Positions 8,541-17,673 of a DNA stretch of 64,000 nucleotides are shown here, in pieces (within the stretch, counting starts at the first letter, position 1; each line of letters opens with the position of its first letter). The notes under the pieces were generated by a model, which had not been told where the DNA came from, did no database searches, and saw only the letters and a list, made by a program, of their open reading frames with translations. The translations under genes and the position numbers were made by a program. Source of the DNA: JAICXG01 sp036494545 (lineage in GTDB: Bacteria; Verrucomicrobiota; Verrucomicrobiia; Chthoniobacterales; UBA10450); contig DASXOB010000010.1 in assembly GCA_036494545.1 (NCBI GenBank), forward strand, positions 1 to 64,000, in the 5' to 3' direction.

Positions 8541-9608
8541 ATGAGACATCTTTATGAACTTCTTCCGCTGACTGGCCGCCTAACGAGACGCTTCCTGTTA
8601 GCGGCCTTGCTCGCATCGCTTTGCCTTGGAACGTTAGCTGCCCGCGCCGACGACACCTACACTGCGCAAGCGCTTACCATCCCGCACAACGCGTTCTCCG
8701 GCCAGGCTAGCGCAATCAACGACGACGGTGTTTCCGCCGGTTGGTATACAACCAACAATGGATCGACAGCCGTAAGCTGGAGCGCCGATAACCAACTCAC
8801 TCTTCTCGGCACGCTCCCCGGTTTTCCCTCTGCCCTGGCGAACGGCATTAACCAGGACGGCACGATCGTCGGATTCGCTTTCACGAACGACTTCCTTAGC
8901 TCTCGAGCCTTCATTTGGAATTCCGACACCGGCATGCAGGCGCTGGCCGACCTCGGAGGCAACGCCAGCCTGGCGGAGGCGATCAACGCCGACGGGACGA
9001 CGGCCGGCTGGGCCTTCGACGCAGCCGGCGTGCTCCACGCGGTGAAGTGGGACGCGTCGGGATCGCTGACCGATCTCAATCCATCGGGAGCCATTAGTGA
9101 AGCACTCGCCATCAACGATGCAGGCGATGTTGTGGGGTGGGTCTTTCCTGCCGGTGGATCCGCCTCGCACGCCTGGCTCTGGCAGCACGACGGCACGCAG
9201 GTCGATCTCCAGACGCTCGGCGGCCCGGGAAGCCAGGCCTTCGGTGTAAACGATCATCTCGCCATTGTCGGAGTCTCCGACCGACCTTCGCCACTTCCTC
9301 CCACCGCCTTCATGTGGAAGCCTGCCACCGGCATGCGCTCGCTTGAGATGGGCGGTAACTCTCAGGCGTTGGCGATCAATGATCTCGGCCGCGTGATCGG
9401 CTTGCGCGTTATAACCGGAGGGGTCCTTGGGTTAACCCGGATTCGCGGAACGAGAGAGGTCCTTCCAGACCTTGCGCCGGACAAGCCCCCGTTCTCGGGC
9501 CCGACCGGAATCAATCGCTGCGGCACGATCGTAGGCTCCTCGTCGAGCCCTATCCCCACCAACGGTAACCCAGTCCCGGCGCTCTGGACAAAGACGGCGT
9601 GCGACTAG
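8541..9608 (+). CDS. Exported HAF-repeat protein, seven repeats
   Basis: An N-terminal signal peptide (RRFLLAALLASLCLGTLAARA) is followed by seven repeats of about 45 residues, each with a core such as AINxDGTxxGWA followed by AFIWxxxxGxxxLxxLGG. This is the 'HAF family' extracellular repeat (TIGR02913), expected to form a beta-propeller. The seven cores are AINDDGVSAGWY, GINQDGTIVGFA, AINADGTTAGWA, AINDAGDVVGWV, GVNDHLAIVGVS, AINDLGRVIGLR and GINRCGTIVGSS. The start ATG has no Shine-Dalgarno. A GTAAC-N6-GTTAC palindrome lies 47 nt upstream. Function unknown; secreted. Confidence 0.85.
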   Translation: MRHLYELLPLTGRLTRRFLLAALLASLCLGTLAARADDTYTAQALTIPHNAFSGQASAINDDGVSAGWYTTNNGSTAVSWSADNQLTLLGTLPGFPSALANGINQDGTIVGFAFTNDFLSSRAFIWNSDTGMQALADLGGNASLAEAINADGTTAGWAFDAAGVLHAVKWDASGSLTDLNPSGAISEALAINDAGDVVGWVFPAGGSASHAWLWQHDGTQVDLQTLGGPGSQAFGVNDHLAIVGVSDRPSPLPPTAFMWKPATGMRSLEMGGNSQALAINDLGRVIGLRVITGGVLGLTRIRGTREVLPDLAPDKPPFSGPTGINRCGTIVGSSSSPIPTNGNPVPALWTKTACD

Positions 9609-9776
9609 TTGTCAGGCACGGCAAATGAGGAAGGCTCGAATAAGGTCGGTTTTCTCCCTGGCGGGTTAACGTCATCCCTTATCCCTCATCCCCGCCTTGC
9701 CGACCTTCGTAGTTATACGAAGGAAAAGGCTAAGAAGCCAAGGTTTGTCGCCGCCGATGAGAATCGCTGCCGGAAC

Positions 9777-9792
9777 GTAACGGGATTGTTAC
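9777..9792. promoter_or_regulatory. Palindromic operator GTAAC-gggatt-GTTAC
   Basis: Perfect copy of the 5-6-5 palindrome, here 77 nt before the ATG of the delta-60 repeat gene rather than the 43-47 nt seen at the other sites. Confidence 0.65.
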
Positions 9793-9869
9793 GAAGTTGG
9801 ACTGTCAGAAGAAAGCGCATCCGGCAATCTGCTTTCGATGACTTCTTCGAGTGCGAATCTAACAACCCT

Positions 9870-11186
9870 ATGAAAACAGATCATCTTCCCTTGACTCTTA
9901 TTGCCATCATTAGCTCGACACTGTCGCTTGTTGTTCCGATCCAAGTGCAAGCGGCTGCAGGTGATCTTGATCCTGCGTTCGGCCGCGGTGGCCTGGCGCA
10001 GACGGATTTTGCGCGCACCGATGAATATGGTTTTGCCGTCAAAGTTCAACCCGATGGCAGGATCGTTGTCGGCGGCCAAAGCGGTACCTATCCCGTTTTT
10101 CACGCCGCTTTGGCGCGCTATAACACTAATGGCAGGCTTGATCGAACTTTTGGCACCGGCGGTAAGACGACCGCCGCGCTTGATTCCGGCGGAGACGGCG
10201 CGCAGGCGATCGCGCTGCAACCGGATGGCAAGATTGTGACTGCCGGCTCCGTCATCCATAATAACTTCACGCTCGCCTTTATTCTTGGACGCTTTAACGC
10301 GGACGGCAGCCTGGACCAGACCTTTGGCAATCACGGCAGCATCCAAACTACTTTTGGAGACCCCAGCGCGGAAGGAAACGATGTGGTCCTGCAAAGCGAT
10401 GGCAAGATCATTGTCGTCGGGTCCAGCGGCGCAGGATCTTATAGCGCGCTCAATGACTTCGCCATCGCCCGCTATAACGCCAACGGCACCATCGATCAGT
10501 CCTACGGCAATGGTGGCAAGGTCACGACTCACTTTCCCGGTGTCTTTAACACCGGATCGACTGCTTTCGGCGCCATCCTGCAAGCTGACAGCAAGCTCGT
10601 TGTTGCCGGGACATACGTGAACGAAGCCACTCCCAACGCCTTTGCTCTCGCCCGCTATAATGTCGATGGCAGTTTGGACACCTCTTTCGGAAACGCGGGA
10701 CTGGTTACAACCAGAATAGGCAGCGGCAGTGCATTTGCTTTGGGTGTTGTTCTGCAGCGCGACGGCAGAATCGTCCTGGCCGGTTACTCCGATACGAGAA
10801 CGGACCACGATTTCACTTTGGCCTGTTATAACTCAAATGGCACACTCGACCAGACCTTCGGAGCCGGAGGCGCCGTCACAACCAACTTTGCCGGCAACAA
10901 CAGCGATGACATTGCCTACGCCATCGCGCTTCAACGCGATGGGAAACTCGTCGTCGGCGGCCGGACCGGTGAATATCCGGTCTTCGATTTTGGAGTCGCG
11001 CGTTACACCAGCGCCGGGCAGCTAGATCAAGGCTTCGGTGTCGGTGGCGTGGTCACGACCGACCTCGGTAACGAGGAACTCGGTTACGGCATAGCCGTGC
11101 AGCGGGACGGCAAGATCCTGCTCAGCGGCGGCGTATTCAATGGCAGCACCTTTGATATGGGCGTTGTGCGCTACCTGGGTCGGTAG
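9870..11186 (+). CDS. Exported delta-60 repeat protein
   Basis: Signal peptide MKTDHLPLTLIAIISSTLSL...VQA, then seven repeats of about 55-60 residues. Each contains a segment like SLDxTFGxGG followed by AIALQxDGKIVxAGxxxxxxFALARYNxNG, the delta-60 / uncharacterised beta-propeller repeat (TIGR02608). Repeat openings are DLDPAFGRGG, RLDRTFGTGG, SLDQTFGNHG, TIDQSYGNGG, SLDTSFGNAG, TLDQTFGAGG and QLDQGFGVGG. The frame is open back to a TTG at 9609, but the ATG at 9870 is the only start that begins with a signal peptide. Function unknown; likely secreted. Confidence 0.88.
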   Translation: MKTDHLPLTLIAIISSTLSLVVPIQVQAAAGDLDPAFGRGGLAQTDFARTDEYGFAVKVQPDGRIVVGGQSGTYPVFHAALARYNTNGRLDRTFGTGGKTTAALDSGGDGAQAIALQPDGKIVTAGSVIHNNFTLAFILGRFNADGSLDQTFGNHGSIQTTFGDPSAEGNDVVLQSDGKIIVVGSSGAGSYSALNDFAIARYNANGTIDQSYGNGGKVTTHFPGVFNTGSTAFGAILQADSKLVVAGTYVNEATPNAFALARYNVDGSLDTSFGNAGLVTTRIGSGSAFALGVVLQRDGRIVLAGYSDTRTDHDFTLACYNSNGTLDQTFGAGGAVTTNFAGNNSDDIAYAIALQRDGKLVVGGRTGEYPVFDFGVARYTSAGQLDQGFGVGGVVTTDLGNEELGYGIAVQRDGKILLSGGVFNGSTFDMGVVRYLGR

Positions 11187-11774
11187 TCTTCAACCGCAGA
11201 GATAGTGATAAGCTGGCAAGAGCCTTAGCTGCTTTGCGGGGGGTCCGTGAATTCGCATCTGAATATTGCTTTGCCTCAGTAGCGAGGTGTCAAAATGCTT
11301 AGACACAGCCAGATGTCGCCAAAGCGAGAGGAAACCGAAGAGGGGACGATAGCAACTTCGATGCGATTCATGATCGGACCAAGCTGTGCGCTTGCCTCAT
11401 GTTGACGCGTTGCCCCGGTTGCTTTTGCGCTCTAGGGGGAGGCGTCGCGAACTCAAATGTTTGCATCTTCGGGAAGGGGTTGACTGCGTGTAGTTTAGAC
11501 AAAAGAAAACTTTGTTGACGAACGGCTGTAGGCGATCTCATGCTCCAACCATGACGCCGCAGATTGACCGTTCTGCGAAAGGACGCCCGCCCATGAGTCA
11601 GAAGGAAGTCTCGGGATTAATGAGTATTCCCATAAAACATCGTCCGAGCCCGAGGTGCAATTGTTCTTATGCGGAGGTCTATCACCACCCACAAGGTGTC
11701 ACAGTCACATTTGACCTAAGATACCAGAGAGTCTCAGCGGCAACGCAGCATTTAGACTTCAACCAGGAACTGTC
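11187..11774. other. Intergenic region, no supported gene
   Basis: About 590 bp before the large gene at 11775. A 93-codon open frame at 11512-11793 has no ribosome site and an unconvincing composition, so it is not called. No repeat or RNA structure was recognised. Confidence 0.5.
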
Positions 11775-14700
11775 ATGCCAGACGATAACGTAGTAGCCAA
11801 TTCAAAAGAGAAAGTGACCCCTAAGCCGAATGGAAAAGCGAGCACGGATGCCGAACCGCACTCTGTGCAGGAAATTTACATCAATTGCGACGATCCAACG
11901 TTATGGTCTACGCAAGGCAAGGGCGGAAAAGTAACCCGGAACGAGTCCGGAGAAGGCGGACTTGTCTTCGACTCTGCGGATGGGCGGGAAACCTTCACCT
12001 ATAACCCGAAATTACCCAAGGTGGGCCGTGCCTTGAGCGTCGACCATTATGAGGTCGTGAAAGACCTTAATACAAAATTCTCCATAGACATTGGCGTAGT
12101 CAGCGAGGGCGAAACTGTTGAGTGGGTCAACATTACCAGCGATGAGGGGGAGAGACCGCGCCCCAGCACGGACGCCTCGAAGGCTATCATAGTGCCGGCA
12201 GGCCAGAGACCCGCGTGGCGCACGACAAGCCTTGATTTGGCCGGTATAGTAGAAGGAGTAGCCGAGGATGAATTGACTGCACTCGGCGTCTTCCGGTGCA
12301 CTGTCCAAGGACGCCTTTACTTAAGGAGCTTGCGCGTTGACGTGTCACTGACAGCTGGGCCGGATAGCAAAACGGTTACCGATTCAACCGTCGCCAGCAC
12401 TCCGGGATCCGCGCCTGTCGCCCCGGCGGTTCAGACGCCTCGCTATCTCCAGCCTCAAATGGGTGGGATTCCTGTCGCCGAGCCGGCGATCTACCGCTCG
12501 CTTTTTATTCTAGAAACAATAGGCGGAGGCGTCCCGCCATCCGTGGTGCTGGAGGTGTCGAAAGCTGATCGGTGGACCGCGACTGGAGGAAACGTGGCTC
12601 GTGACACCACCGGTAATCTAGGTGCCACCGTGAGTTTTTCCGGGTCGCCTGGCTCCTTTTTCGCCTATAAGGGTGACTTAAACGATACCGCGCATACTGA
12701 CATTCTCTTCAACTACATAAACACCGGTAACTTTTCACTGGATATATCAATAACTAGCAAGGAAGAGAAAGTAACCGAGGTTCAAATTGCCACCGCCGAG
12801 AAGCCTAAGACCAATTACGACCCTGCCAAAAAAAAGCTACGGTTCGAGATAGATCGGGGCCAAAACTCTTTTCGAGCGACGCGGGTAAACGTGGCGGACT
12901 TGGTCGCCTCCCAGGTTACGGACAAACTAACTGCCATTAAAGGGATCACATTTACGCTGGAAGACCCGTTCACGCCGAAGAGCCAATCCTCTCTTACTCT
13001 CTCCAGCCTGATCCTGCTAGGCGGTTCGAGCTATGACGCACTTAACCAATCGTTTAGAGAACTCGACCAGCCAATTGACCCTTTCGATGCCAAGCTCCCA
13101 GAGGCTGAGACGAAACCAGCTGTTGGCGTTCTCACGGTTCATCGGCAGGCCTGGGTTCAGAAGGGCCTTGCCCTTGGCAACCTGTTGCAGTCTGTCTGCC
13201 TCGCGCCGGGCGAAGTCACGCAAGTGGCGGTTGTCGATTGGCGGCGCAAGACCCGCGGCACTAGCGAGGAGAAGACAGAGCAGATGGACCAAGTTAGTTC
13301 GGAAATCGATCAGGCCCGCGCTGTCAATCAGATCCAGACGGGCGTTGCCAGAGAAGCGCAATATGGCGGGTCGACGAGTTTGGCAGCTGCAGCCAGTGCG
13401 CAGGCTGGTGTTTCCATGAGCACACTGTTCGCCAGCGGGTCCGCATCGGCATCCGCAACCGCGAGCAGTGCTCTGACAGCGCAATTCAGCCGTGGGACCC
13501 GGGAATTGGAAGCCTCCGCGAACACGGCCCTTTCGGAGCGCACGGCAGAGAAGTCGCAGGCGCTGCGCTCACGACGCCAGGCGGTAGTCCGCGAGGTGTC
13601 AGAGCAAGAGGCGGAGACGCTAAGCACCCGAGTCCTGGCCAACTACAATCGCCGGCACACGCTCAATATTGAATATTTCGAGGTGTTACAAACCTACGAA
13701 GTCAGGACCGAGCTGGTGGGATGGGAACGATGTCTCTTCGTTCCTCTGGTACCCCTGGACTTCGAAAACCGCGAGGTTATTGAAAGGCATCGCGCCGCCC
13801 TGACTGGTATTTTCAAGGAACTGGGAGCACTAGACCTCCTTCAGCGGATCGGGAAATTCGATCCAAAGAAGGACGACACAGATGAGGCGGATCGCCAGAA
13901 GACGATTAAAGATAACATCGAGAGGTTGTTCTGTGCCCAGGCCGCCGCAACAAGCTTCAGGATTCTTGATCCGTTGGTGAGAACTTACCCTGCGGACTCA
14001 AACTCTCGCAACGGATTGACCTATGCCGTCTCCCAGTATGACAACGTATCCAAAGCCTTGGGCGTTCTTCCGCCAATTGGCCATCCGAATGCGCTCAAGA
14101 TCATCGCTGAACTAATTGAGAATGAGCAAAAGAGAGCGGCGCTCGCGCCGGTAACCCTGGGCAAACTGTTGAATTCGGATCGCTTGTTCCTGAGTCAGCA
14201 ACTCTGGCTACGAATGAACTCCTACCGGATATACAGAGCTCTGCAGGGCTATCAAATCCAAGGGCAGCCTGTCTCGACGCTAATCGATCCTACTCCGATC
14301 GGCATATTTGGAAACTACCTGGCGTTTCGTTGGGGATTTTCGCGCTCTGATGAAGGCGTGACTGCGCGCAAAGAATTCGAGAAAACGTACCTGAAGCAAG
14401 ATCCAAAGGCCGATAAGAGTGCAGGCCTGGTCGTTGCGTTGCCTACGTCGGGTGTGTTTGCCGAGGCGGTGCTCGGCAAGGGCGAGGCGGCGGAGCCGAA
14501 GAACGAAGCCAGGTTCGGAAAATGGAGCGAGGCTATGATCCCGATTCTCCCGCCAAAGATCGCGGAGCTCGGGTCGCGAGATCGCGCAAAGGAGATGGAC
14601 CTGACCGGACAAGACTTCTCTTCGAGCCTCGCGCAACTCCGCTCCAAGAAACTTGCCGATATTTCGCATATCGACAAAATCATCGAAGGAGTGGGCAAGG

Positions 14701-15020
14701 GAGACATGTTCCGCGACATGGGTGGCCTGTCCCAGATGATGTCGTTGCAGGAGAAGCTCGCGACGATCAGCGGCGAGGGTGCCACCGCGGCTGGTGAGCG
14801 ATCCGTTCAGCTCCAAATCAAGGTTCTTGAGACTGTTGAGAAACTGTTTTCTGATGCAGCCAACAGTCAGATTGCCCAGGCCGCCGTTGCAGAATTCCTG
14901 CTCCCCGGCGCCGGCGCTGCAATGTTGAAAGCAGGGGCAGGAATTCAACCGCCCGAGGGCGCCGCCAGCTCCGGAGGCAAGCCCGCTGCCGAGGACAAGA
15001 AACCCGCTTCCGCGGAATGA
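11775..15020 (+). CDS. Large protein of unknown function: tandem beta domains, Ala/Ser helical core
   Basis: 1081 residues without a signal peptide; AGGA lies just upstream of the ATG. Two beta-rich domains (about 30-195 and 235-425) look like diverged duplicates: each ends in a similar segment (LDLAGIVEGVAEDELTALGV and VNVADLVASQVTDKLTAIKG). Next come LALGNLLQSVCLAPGEVTQV and VVDWRRKTRG, then a long Ala/Ser-rich, probably helical stretch (about 495-615). After that comes YNRRHTLNIEYFEVLQTYEV followed by ERCLFVPLVPLDF. From memory, this core recurs in large uncharacterised bacterial proteins; I could not check this. The C-terminus is low-complexity (GGKPAAEDKKPASAE). It may form one unit with the small gene at 15172. 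Function unknown. Confidence 0.75.
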   Translation: MPDDNVVANSKEKVTPKPNGKASTDAEPHSVQEIYINCDDPTLWSTQGKGGKVTRNESGEGGLVFDSADGRETFTYNPKLPKVGRALSVDHYEVVKDLNTKFSIDIGVVSEGETVEWVNITSDEGERPRPSTDASKAIIVPAGQRPAWRTTSLDLAGIVEGVAEDELTALGVFRCTVQGRLYLRSLRVDVSLTAGPDSKTVTDSTVASTPGSAPVAPAVQTPRYLQPQMGGIPVAEPAIYRSLFILETIGGGVPPSVVLEVSKADRWTATGGNVARDTTGNLGATVSFSGSPGSFFAYKGDLNDTAHTDILFNYINTGNFSLDISITSKEEKVTEVQIATAEKPKTNYDPAKKKLRFEIDRGQNSFRATRVNVADLVASQVTDKLTAIKGITFTLEDPFTPKSQSSLTLSSLILLGGSSYDALNQSFRELDQPIDPFDAKLPEAETKPAVGVLTVHRQAWVQKGLALGNLLQSVCLAPGEVTQVAVVDWRRKTRGTSEEKTEQMDQVSSEIDQARAVNQIQTGVAREAQYGGSTSLAAAASAQAGVSMSTLFASGSASASATASSALTAQFSRGTRELEASANTALSERTAEKSQALRSRRQAVVREVSEQEAETLSTRVLANYNRRHTLNIEYFEVLQTYEVRTELVGWERCLFVPLVPLDFENREVIERHRAALTGIFKELGALDLLQRIGKFDPKKDDTDEADRQKTIKDNIERLFCAQAAATSFRILDPLVRTYPADSNSRNGLTYAVSQYDNVSKALGVLPPIGHPNALKIIAELIENEQKRAALAPVTLGKLLNSDRLFLSQQLWLRMNSYRIYRALQGYQIQGQPVSTLIDPTPIGIFGNYLAFRWGFSRSDEGVTARKEFEKTYLKQDPKADKSAGLVVALPTSGVFAEAVLGKGEAAEPKNEARFGKWSEAMIPILPPKIAELGSRDRAKEMDLTGQDFSSSLAQLRSKKLADISHIDKIIEGVGKGDMFRDMGGLSQMMSLQEKLATISGEGATAAGERSVQLQIKVLETVEKLFSDAANSQIAQAAVAEFLLPGAGAAMLKAGAGIQPPEGAASSGGKPAAEDKKPASAE

Positions 15021-15171
15021 AACCCACAAAGCTTAATTACCCAGCTCCGCGAATAAGTCTCAATACTGGCAGCACGAATATCATATCCCTGGAACCATTG
15101 AGGCCCTATGTGCGTGTTACAGTACCTGGTGTCGACCAATCAGGCTCGAATATGAAAAAGGAGGATAAACT

Positions 15172-15390
15172 ATGACGGTAAGCATTACAGGAGGAGACTT
15201 AAAACCCGGCCCGACTTACGACAGGCTGAAGGCGGAAATCGAAAAGGCGCTTAAAGCCAAGAAATACGAGGTGGGGGAATTCTTTCTTGGTACAGTAATT
15301 AACCAAACAGCCTATCGATGCGAGTTGACTGCTCGCGATGGTAACAAATACAAGGTCACTGTATTTGCCGGTAAGGGTCTGGAACTCTAG
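15172..15390 (+). CDS. Small protein of unknown function (72 aa)
   Basis: A very strong ribosome site (AAGGAGG, 8 nt before the ATG) supports this small gene 152 bp after the 1081-residue protein. The product (MTVSITGGDLKPGPTYDRLK, KAKKYEVGEFFLGTVINQTA, DGNKYKVTVFAGKGLEL) is charged, has no signal peptide and looks like a small alpha-beta fold. It is probably transcribed with the large gene. I do not recognise the family. Confidence 0.7.
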   Translation: MTVSITGGDLKPGPTYDRLKAEIEKALKAKKYEVGEFFLGTVINQTAYRCELTARDGNKYKVTVFAGKGLEL

Positions 15391-15597
15391 GTAACTCGGT
15401 GACGAGCCGAGCTGCCTTCTGTGCCTTCTCGACTTTTATGGCGTGAAGCCTCCAAAAACGGAGATCTGCCCAGCGACAGCTGGAGCTACTTTGCAATCAA
15501 AGCGGCCTGGGAAAGCCAAATAAGAGGATTGCTATCCCGACGTAAAGCAGGATGGCTTAGTGCATACTGGTAGCGGCACTCTAGTCGTCGTCTCGGG

Positions 15598-15789
15598 TCA
15601 CATAGGTGTCAACCTTGAGACGTTGATCACGTCGCCGTTAGTTGTCCACTCTACCCAGTAATCTCGCTTTTTCGGGCCAATATCTTTGAACTTTGCTCCG
15701 CCAGAGTCAAGCCCCATTGCTTCGATCTGGGCAGCTAACTGTTTTTTGTCTGGCACCGGCAGTGCGTCGGCTTTTCCTGTAATTCTCAT
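15598..15789 (-). CDS. Small protein of unknown function (63 aa)
   Basis: Open frame MRITGKADALPVPDKKQLAA...WVEWTTNGDVINVSRLTPM, with ACGGAGG seven bases before the ATG. That ribosome site is the main reason to call it. No signal peptide or membrane segment. It converges with the small gene at 15172. The family is not recognised; it may belong to the same accessory islet as the large gene at 11775. Confidence 0.55.
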   Translation of the reverse strand: MRITGKADALPVPDKKQLAAQIEAMGLDSGGAKFKDIGPKKRDYWVEWTTNGDVINVSRLTPM

Positions 15790-16235
15790 AGCTGGATCCT
15801 CCGTGTAAGGTAATCTGATCTGGCACCCTACGCCGCGATTTCAGCGACTCGTTTCAGCACTGGCAAGCATTTTTTGGTAGATTTTGTGCTGGATTTGCCG
15901 CGCCGCCGACGCAGTCCGTCGATAACGCCGACTCCGCCTTGAGCAGGTTTTCCGGCAAGTTACCCTATGATGTGGGTCCATCGTCCCCTGCCGGCCGGGC
16001 TATGACTGATGATGTCGCAGCCCTGCGGCCCTATAACTTCGATCAACTCATGCTCACCTGCTTGCCCTAAGGCACTGTCAGGAGGCCGTGGATAGAGGCG
16101 TTCGTGATCAATGAACTCAATCGCGTCGTTGGCTTGCCGGTCATATTCCGAAAGACAAGAACATTCCAAACGCAAATTGAGAAACAGTGGAATGATTTTA
16201 AGACTCGAGTGGCGATGCTTCCGCGGTGATAGCCC
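15790..16235. other. Intergenic region, nothing recognised
   Basis: About 445 bp. Short open frames are present on the minus strand (15960-16175 and 16067-16255), but they have no ribosome site and no recognisable motif. They may be decayed coding sequence. Confidence 0.4.
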
Positions 16236-17024
16236 TTATTCGCGATCGTAAACATCCATCTCCGGTTTGCTCACGCCCGCATACGTTACCGTTTCGGTCA
16301 GCAATTTGCCATCAGCGGAAACTTCGAACCGATCGGTCTCGGTTGTCTTGTCTTTTAATTTATAAGTCAGCTCCATCGCCTCGCCGCTCTTGCTTGCACT
16401 TACGGTGGTTCCCTTTGGGACACGTGGGCCGGTCGGTGTGTACTCTTTCCCGTCGAGCTTGAAGTGGAGCCGCTGCTTGTATGCTGGATTCAGGAGTGAA
16501 TAGCCGTCCGCCTCCCACCTGGCCACCTCCAGCGTCAGCGGCGACAGAATCTTGACCGACACACTTTCCCAGGTGCCGCCCAGCCCGGAATTGCCCGCCG
16601 TGCGCTTCAACGTGCTTTCACTTTTGCCCGTCGAACCATCCGGCCGCATGCTCTCGTCGACCGTCGTAAAGGTCTGACCGTTCTCCGAGATGGTCCATTT
16701 CGACTTGTTCGTGACTTTGCCGCCTCGCTTCGTGACCGATTCCCAGCTATTTGGCCCGGTCGCCTTGATCGACCACGTATCGCCAAACTTGGTCAGGTGC
16801 CCTTTTCCATCGAGGGTCAGCGTCTCGACGTCATCCCCGAAAATGAACCGATATTGGCCGCCGCCGGCATCTTCGATCTGGTAGGTTAACCCGTTGAACT
16901 GACTCTTATCCGGATTCAACTTCCATTTCCCGACGAACGAATCATCGGCCGCCAATGCGCTCGCGCTGACAAACCCTAGGACTGCGAGGAGAACCAAGAT
17001 GTGTGAATGATTGGATGTTTTCAT
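16236..17024 (-). CDS. Exported beta-rich protein, lipocalin-like duplicated
   Basis: Signal peptide (HILVLLAVLGFVSASALA) and a mature part of about 240 residues. Two halves open similarly: FVGKWKLNPDKSQFN near the N-terminus and LGGTWESVSVKI about 125 residues later. Each runs into beta strands of the type seen in small lipocalin-like or DUF-type exported proteins (DGKGHLTKFGDTWSIKATG, SADGKLLTETVTYAGV). No enzyme motif. The fold is inference from strand pattern only; the product is probably periplasmic or secreted. It stands alone, followed by no obvious operon partner. Confidence 0.7.
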   Translation of the reverse strand: MKTSNHSHILVLLAVLGFVSASALAADDSFVGKWKLNPDKSQFNGLTYQIEDAGGGQYRFIFGDDVETLTLDGKGHLTKFGDTWSIKATGPNSWESVTKRGGKVTNKSKWTISENGQTFTTVDESMRPDGSTGKSESTLKRTAGNSGLGGTWESVSVKILSPLTLEVARWEADGYSLLNPAYKQRLHFKLDGKEYTPTGPRVPKGTTVSASKSGEAMELTYKLKDKTTETDRFEVSADGKLLTETVTYAGVSKPEMDVYDRE

Positions 17025-17306
17025 ATCTGATTTGTTTGGACTGCTATGGGTTCTTAGGAATTCGCAACATTGCTGTCAAGGCGAAATCTCAACCCCGACG
17101 CAGCGCTTTCACAGCCTGCTTTTCTCGCAACCTGAGAAGCGACTCTTAATATGTTACACATTTGACATTTCATTTCAGGTGACCTGGAACAAGCAATCAC
17201 TCTTCAGGCTTACGTAACGAGGCATGTTGATTGAAACCCTATCCGCCAGAGGGATCTGGCTTCGCTGACGCAAGGCTGCATAGCTCGGGGAAAATGGGCT
17301 TTGTCG

Positions 17307-17572
17307 GTTGAGCCTGAGTTTTCCATGATCGGAGGTCAAGCTGGGAGGCGCCGGTGCGAGTGAGGATGAAGGCAGAGGGATGAAGGACGAGTAAAGACGA
17401 GTCTGGGGCGCGACTGGTTTTGCGTCATCCATTCGATTCCAGCGGGTGACCAAATATGAGGCAAGAGTTTTTCGTTAGTGGGACGGCGGTGTATGCTGAG
17501 GCTTTGTAGCAGCCGAGAATTCCAATCGCGCGGTGCATGTCAAGAGCTGGCGCGACAGCGGTCGTGGTCGTA
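17307..17572 (+). repeat. About 265-bp intergenic direct repeat, copy A
   Basis: This segment resembles 18742-19004 in the same orientation. Both open with GTGAGCCTGAGT-like sequence and share CGTCAAGCTGGGAG-like sequence. Both end with TTCCAATCGCGCG, GCATGTCA and a CGGYYGTGGTCG-type end. The middle is poorly conserved. The two copies flank the Sel1 gene, and a RAYT transposase remnant lies just beyond copy B, so they may be related to REP-type elements. The rest of the 17025-17673 gap holds no gene I can support. Confidence 0.5.
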
Positions 17573-17673
17573 CTGAATTGCCGGCATGAAGGGCGTGAAG
17601 TGGGATGACGGGGAAGACGATCGTCATCCTCCGCAAGGGATATTACGCTGGTAGTGTAGCCTTTTAACCTTCT

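Noticed and set aside
9609..9869. N-terminal extension of the delta-60 protein
   Set aside because: It starts with TTG, has no ribosome site, and would place the signal peptide 87 residues inside the protein.
11478..11510. TTGACT as a sigma-70 -35 element for the large gene
   Set aside because: No acceptable -10 sequence lies 16-18 bp downstream and the site is nearly 300 bp from the ATG.
11512..11793. 93-codon frame overlapping the start of the 1081-residue gene
   Set aside because: No Shine-Dalgarno, irregular composition and no recognisable motif; the overlap with a well-supported start argues against it.
15960..16255. Two overlapping small minus-strand frames
   Set aside because: No start signal and no motif; kept only as an unassigned intergenic region.
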